Shown here one piece after another: positions 33,090-35,407 of a stretch of DNA of 35,407 nt. The notes under the pieces are model-generated. The model was not told where the DNA came from and searched no databases. It saw only the letters and a list, made by a program, of their open reading frames with translations. The stretch is from Rikenellaceae bacterium (GTDB lineage Bacteria; Bacteroidota; Bacteroidia; Bacteroidales; Rikenellaceae): NCBI GenBank assembly GCA_017425655.1, contig JAFPAT010000091.1, positions 1 through 35,407 on the forward strand. The letters are read 5' to 3'. Position numbers and translations under genes: made by a program. How positions within the stretch are numbered: the first letter of the stretch is position 1; each line of letters starts with the position of its first letter.

Positions 33090-34199
33090 ATGACCTATAT
33101 CGAAATCGATTGCCCCGACCAGCTGGGCGTTTTGCTCCAACGCGGCACGCGCATAAATCAGTATGTATTTCATAATATGGACTTTACGCCCTTTATTGAA
33201 ATGGCGGCGAATCGTATTTTCACCGATTGCATCTTCCTCGGTTGCACCCTGCCCGAGAAGATGAATGAGGCTCTCGGTCGCTCGTGTTTAGTCTTTCCGA
33301 AGATCGATGTGCCATATAATGTCCATCGTTCGGAGCTCTATTCGCCCGAAGAACTCTATGCCGGATTTGATCCGGCGCACCCCGAAACGCAGGCTACGTG
33401 CTACGATGGTTGCGTATATAGCCACTATCTCAAGCAAGGCAAACAATCTAATAATCTGCGCATTACACTTGCCCGATCACTTCACGACCACTCGATTAGC
33501 GAAGCTCTGCACGATTTTCTATCATCGTACGACGAACGCCGTCTGGTCGGCATTATGGGCGGACACGGATTGTTGCGTACCGACGCGGCCTACCGCAAAG
33601 TGGCCCGCATCAGTAAACAACTGACCGAGGCCGATTACCTGATGATCAGCGGTGGCGGACCTGGCGCAATGGAGGCAACCCATCTTGGTGCGTGGTTTGC
33701 AGGTCGAACATTCGAAGAGCTAGACGAAGCGATTGACCTTCTGCGTGTTGCGCCATCGTTCCGCGATGAGGGGTGGCTTTCGACCGCCTTCGAGGTACGC
33801 CAGCGTTGGCCACAAGATAAGTACGAAAGTTTGGGAGTTCCGACGTGGCTCTATGGGCACGAACCCGCCACGCCATTTGCAACCCATATCGCCAAATATT
33901 TTGACAACAGCATCCGCGAAGATGGCATCCTGACCATTGCAAAGGGCGGCATCATCTACTCACCGGGTAGCGCGGGCACATTGCAGGAGATATTTCAAGA
34001 TGCGGTACAGAACCACTATTTGAGTTTTGGCTACGCCAGCCCGATGGTCTTCCTCGATAGCGACTATTGGACAAAGCAGATACCCGTCTATCCACTGCTG
34101 GAAGAGTTGCTTGCCAAGGGTCGTTACAAAAATCTGCTTCTCTCGATCGCTGACGAAGAGGATGATATCGTTGCTGAAATCAAAAAATTTACAGCATAA
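33090..34199 (+). CDS. LOG-like Rossmann-fold nucleotide-binding protein with an extra N-terminal domain
   Basis: From the ATG at 33090 the protein has 369 residues. The core from about residue 145 has GIMGGHG, MISGGGPGAMEATHLGAWFAG and, near residue 300, YSPGSAGTLQEIFQDA. These match the LOG/TIGR00725-like fold with its PGGxGTxxE motif, of which the second Gly is Ser here and the catalytic Glu is kept. True LOG enzymes are about 190 residues and release cytokinin bases from nucleotides. This protein has about 140 added residues at the front, including a short pentapeptide-like stretch (YVFHNMDFTPF, RIFTDCIFLGC). A nucleotide or AMP hydrolase role is possible. It is transcribed alone. Confidence 0.8.
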   Translation: MTYIEIDCPDQLGVLLQRGTRINQYVFHNMDFTPFIEMAANRIFTDCIFLGCTLPEKMNEALGRSCLVFPKIDVPYNVHRSELYSPEELYAGFDPAHPETQATCYDGCVYSHYLKQGKQSNNLRITLARSLHDHSISEALHDFLSSYDERRLVGIMGGHGLLRTDAAYRKVARISKQLTEADYLMISGGGPGAMEATHLGAWFAGRTFEELDEAIDLLRVAPSFRDEGWLSTAFEVRQRWPQDKYESLGVPTWLYGHEPATPFATHIAKYFDNSIREDGILTIAKGGIIYSPGSAGTLQEIFQDAVQNHYLSFGYASPMVFLDSDYWTKQIPVYPLLEELLAKGRYKNLLLSIADEEDDIVAEIKKFTA

Positions 34200-34230
34200 A
34201 TTGCGATTCTCAATTTAAGTTATCGCCCCA

Positions 34231-34261
34231 AGAGCTCCGAAGAGAGATGAATCGGAGCTCT
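34231..34261 (+). terminator. Hairpin downstream of the LOG-like gene
   Basis: AGAGCTCCGA (34231-34240) pairs perfectly with TCGGAGCTCT (34252-34261). The following sequence is AT-rich (ACTTATATATAATA) but not a T-run, so termination strength is uncertain. Confidence 0.45.
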
Positions 34262-34263
34262 AC

Positions 34264-34285
34264 TTATATATAATATAGGTATAGG
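34264..34285. repeat. AT-rich intergenic repeat, copy 1
   Basis: TATATATAATATAGGTATAGG follows a perfect hairpin. A near-identical sequence with a TA insertion lies at 35157-35194, also directly after a hairpin. Confidence 0.5.
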
Positions 34286-34302
34286 TGCAATATTGAGGAG
34301 GT

Positions 34303-34340
34303 ACAACAAAAAAAGGTGTCGAATTTCTTCAACACCTTTT
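34303..34340 (-). terminator. Terminator facing leftward, behind the decayed tRNA-Ser
   Basis: AAAAGGTGTTGAA and TTCGACACCTTTT (34340-34311 on the minus strand) form a stem with one wobble and a short loop, followed by TTTTGTTG. It is placed as the terminator of a leftward transcript coming from the tRNA-Ser side. Confidence 0.65.
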
Positions 34341-34355
34341 AGCTTCGTTCGTTTT

Positions 34356-34439
34356 TGCGGAAAGGGAGGGATTCGAATGGCGCAGCCATCATCGAGGGAG
34401 CACCGCAATCAAACATAGTTTGGTGCGGAGTATGCGACC
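34356..34439 (-). pseudogene. Degenerate tRNA-Ser remnant
   Basis: On the minus strand the last 22 bases (34377-34356) are identical to the 3' end of the intact tRNA-Ser at 34609-34588. Further 5', the anticodon stem CCGCA/TGCGGTG of that tRNA is kept (34428-34424 and 34407-34401), as is GGTCG of its D-loop at the same distance (34439-34435). The anticodon loop is replaced by an insertion that itself forms CAAAC/GTTTG, and the 5' acceptor strand is not recognisable. A dead duplicate of the neighbouring tRNA fits best. An attachment-site duplication is the alternative. Confidence 0.55.
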
Positions 34440-34508
34440 GAGATAACCCCAAAGGTGAGAACAGCCCGCCCTCAAAGAGTTGGCGAGCATAGCGAGTGGC
34501 TTTGTGGA

Positions 34509-34545
34509 TTGATGAGCGGTGGAGCTTGTTCCATCGGCTCATCAA
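34509..34545. other. Strong hairpin between tRNA-Ser and its remnant
   Basis: TTGATGAGC (34509-34517) pairs with GCTCATCAA (34537-34545). After one bulged base GGTGGA pairs with TCCATC, with a GCTTGT loop. About 15 pairs in all. No T-run lies next to it, and no gene is seen here. Confidence 0.5.
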
Positions 34546-34549
34546 GGCA

Positions 34550-34581
34550 CAAAAAAAGAGCGACAGATTACTCTGTCGCTC
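34550..34581 (-). terminator. Terminator of tRNA-Ser
   Basis: GAGCGACAGA and TCTGTCGCTC (34581-34572 and 34567-34558) form a perfect ten-pair stem with a four-base loop, followed by seven T residues on the minus strand. It begins nine bases after the tRNA. Confidence 0.9.
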
Positions 34582-34589
34582 CAACTCTG

Positions 34590-34676
34590 CGGAAAGGGAG
34601 GGATTCGAACCCCCGGTACAGTTGCCCGTACACCGCATTTCGAGTGCGGCCCGATCGACCACTCCGGCACCTTTCC
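34590..34676 (-). tRNA. tRNA-Ser (CGA anticodon)
   Basis: Read on the minus strand the acceptor arm is GGAAAGG/CCTTTCC with discriminator G. The anticodon stem CCGCA/TGCGG encloses CTCGAAA with anticodon CGA. A long variable arm (GTACGGGCAACTGTAC) marks a class II tRNA, and the T-loop is TTCGAAT. The length is 87 bases, and no CCA is encoded. Confidence 0.96.
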
Positions 34677-34690
34677 TTTGAAAAGCGTTG

Positions 34691-34698
34691 CAAAGATA
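34691..34698 (-). promoter_or_regulatory. -7 box of the tRNA-Ser promoter
   Basis: TATCTTTG on the minus strand, ending 15 bases before the mature 5' end of the tRNA. No -33 TTG is seen at the usual distance. Confidence 0.6.
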
Positions 34699-34806
34699 GG
34701 TATTTTTTTGTTAAGTTGTATCGTTTCACTGCAAAAAAAATGCAAAAACGACAATTTTTATTATTCAGAGCTGTCAGCCAGCTAGTTACGCGAACAATGT
34801 CTGCTG

Positions 34807-35073
34807 TTATTTTATTGATGTCTGTATCAATCCGGCTGTTATAATCGCGCCAGGCATCACCACAAACATACCGATAATATCGGGCACACCCGCAAAATAG
34901 CAAACCATAAGTAGCGCTGCCGTAATCATCATTCCCCAAAAACCGATACGCCCGACCCTTTTGGGATCCATTTTGCGGCGATCCTGCTCCGATAATGTAT
35001 TAACGAGATTCGGAAAGAAACGAATCAAAACCGCACACGCGACAATAATCGGCACTGTTATTAAATACATCAT
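34807..35073 (-). CDS. Small membrane protein, DUF3784-like
   Basis: The 88-residue protein has an N-terminal helix (LITVPIIVACAVLIRFF). A polar segment NLVNTLSEQDRRKMDPKRVGRIGFW follows, then two more helices (MMITAALLMVCYFAGV, IIGMFVVMPGAIITAGLI). A Pro-Asn then Thr-Leu-Ser-Glu stretch followed by paired helices is the layout of DUF3784/SdpI-like proteins. The function is unknown. The ATG at 35073 is followed at once by a second ATG at 35070. It has a consensus promoter and lies between tRNA-Ser and the rRNA operon. Confidence 0.6.
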   Translation of the reverse strand: MMYLITVPIIVACAVLIRFFPNLVNTLSEQDRRKMDPKRVGRIGFWGMMITAALLMVCYFAGVPDIIGMFVVMPGAIITAGLIQTSIK

Positions 35074-35095
35074 AGTTTTCTGATCAACATTTCCA

Positions 35096-35126
35096 CAAAT
35101 TTAGCAAATACTCCCCAAATAAACAA
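35096..35126 (-). promoter_or_regulatory. Promoter of the DUF3784-like gene
   Basis: TTG (35126-35124), a 20-base spacer and TAAATTTG (35103-35096) on the minus strand match the consensus, 22 bases before the ATG. Confidence 0.75.
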
Positions 35127-35153
35127 CCCGATCTCGTTTTTGAGGTCGGGGTT
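35124..35153. other. Hairpin between the rRNA operon and the DUF3784-like gene
   Basis: CAACCCGATCTC and GAGGTCGGGGTTG pair over about 12 positions around a T-rich loop. It overlaps the -33 element of the promoter just described, and could act as a backup rRNA terminator or a roadblock. Confidence 0.45.
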
Positions 35154-35156
35154 GCT

Positions 35157-35194
35157 GTATATATAATATATAGGTATGGGGTATAGGTATGGGG
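35157..35194. repeat. AT-rich intergenic repeat, copy 2, with 13-bp tandem duplication
   Basis: TATATATAATATATAGGTAT resembles the repeat at 34264-34285. It runs into two tandem copies of TATAGGTATGGGG (35169-35181 and 35182-35194). Confidence 0.6.
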
Positions 35195-35266
35195 TTGGGA
35201 GATTAATGTTCGTCATAGTCCCCAAAAAAGGACAAGGCAAGTCCATCGTTACGTTCGTGCAGAGAC

Positions 35267-35300
35267 AAAAAAAAGGAGCAAACCTTTCGATTTGCTCCTT
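35267..35300 (-). terminator. Terminator of the rRNA operon
   Basis: AAGGAGCAAA and TTTGCTCCTT (35300-35291 and 35282-35273 on the minus strand) form a ten-pair stem with an eight-base loop, followed by a T-run. It lies directly after the 5S rRNA. Confidence 0.9.
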
Positions 35301-35302
35301 GA

Positions 35303-35407
<105 letters not shown>

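Noticed and set aside
34356..34609. Mobile element flanked by 22-base direct repeats of the tRNA-Ser end
   Set aside because: Only about 210 bases lie between the copies, with no integrase, and the outer copy keeps further tRNA sequence, so a decayed tRNA duplicate explains it better.
34339..34662. 107-residue open frame on the minus strand
   Set aside because: It runs straight through tRNA-Ser, two terminators and the tRNA remnant, and the product has no recognisable feature.

Overview
The window looks like a chromosomal segment of a Bacteroidales bacterium, most likely a Rikenellaceae/Alistipes-type gut commensal. The evidence is a SusC/SusD pair with many surface lipoproteins (a BACON domain and DUF4458-like leucine-rich repeat proteins), about 15 promoters with the Bacteroidota -7 box TAnnTTTG, tRNAs without an encoded CCA, and GC close to 50%. 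The assignment below family level is inference.

Layout. Positions 1-5000 hold housekeeping genes: the start of rpmE2 (L31 type B), a small coiled-coil protein with 11-residue repeats paired with a small outer-membrane barrel, a CAU-anticodon tRNA, surE, rplS with a long leader, and a leftward three-gene operon (Cys/His-motif lipoprotein, PepSY membrane protein, short formate/nitrite-type channel). Positions 5000-10700 hold a PnuC-type transporter overlapping thiamine pyrophosphokinase on the + strand, then a leftward operon of a P-type Ca2+ ATPase and the System II cytochrome c assembly pair ResB/CcsA. Positions 10700-13600 hold a secreted GH84 beta-N-acetylglucosaminidase and a short protein that carries only the N-terminal and plug domains of a SusC-like receptor.

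Positions 13600-29100 are one leftward nine-gene locus: susC, susD, a SusE-position lipoprotein, a large DUF5003-like lipoprotein, an internal terminator-like hairpin, two LRR lipoproteins, a subtilisin-type (S8) lipoprotein protease, a DUF1573 protein and a small lipoprotein. It starts at a clear promoter (TTG-N20-TATCTTTG) and ends at a bidirectional terminator. It has the form of a polysaccharide utilization locus, but its only enzyme is a protease and it has no glycosidase. A surface system for proteins or peptides is the simplest reading. This is the most interesting system here.

Positions 29200-35407 hold a NifX/NifB-type small protein with a His/Cys tail, an NhaC-type antiporter with an ABC-F ATPase, a LOG-like Rossmann protein, tRNA-Ser(CGA) followed by what looks like a decayed second tRNA-Ser, a DUF3784-like membrane protein, and the 3' part of a 5S rRNA closing an rRNA operon on the minus strand. 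I see no integrase, transposase, CRISPR array or phage gene.
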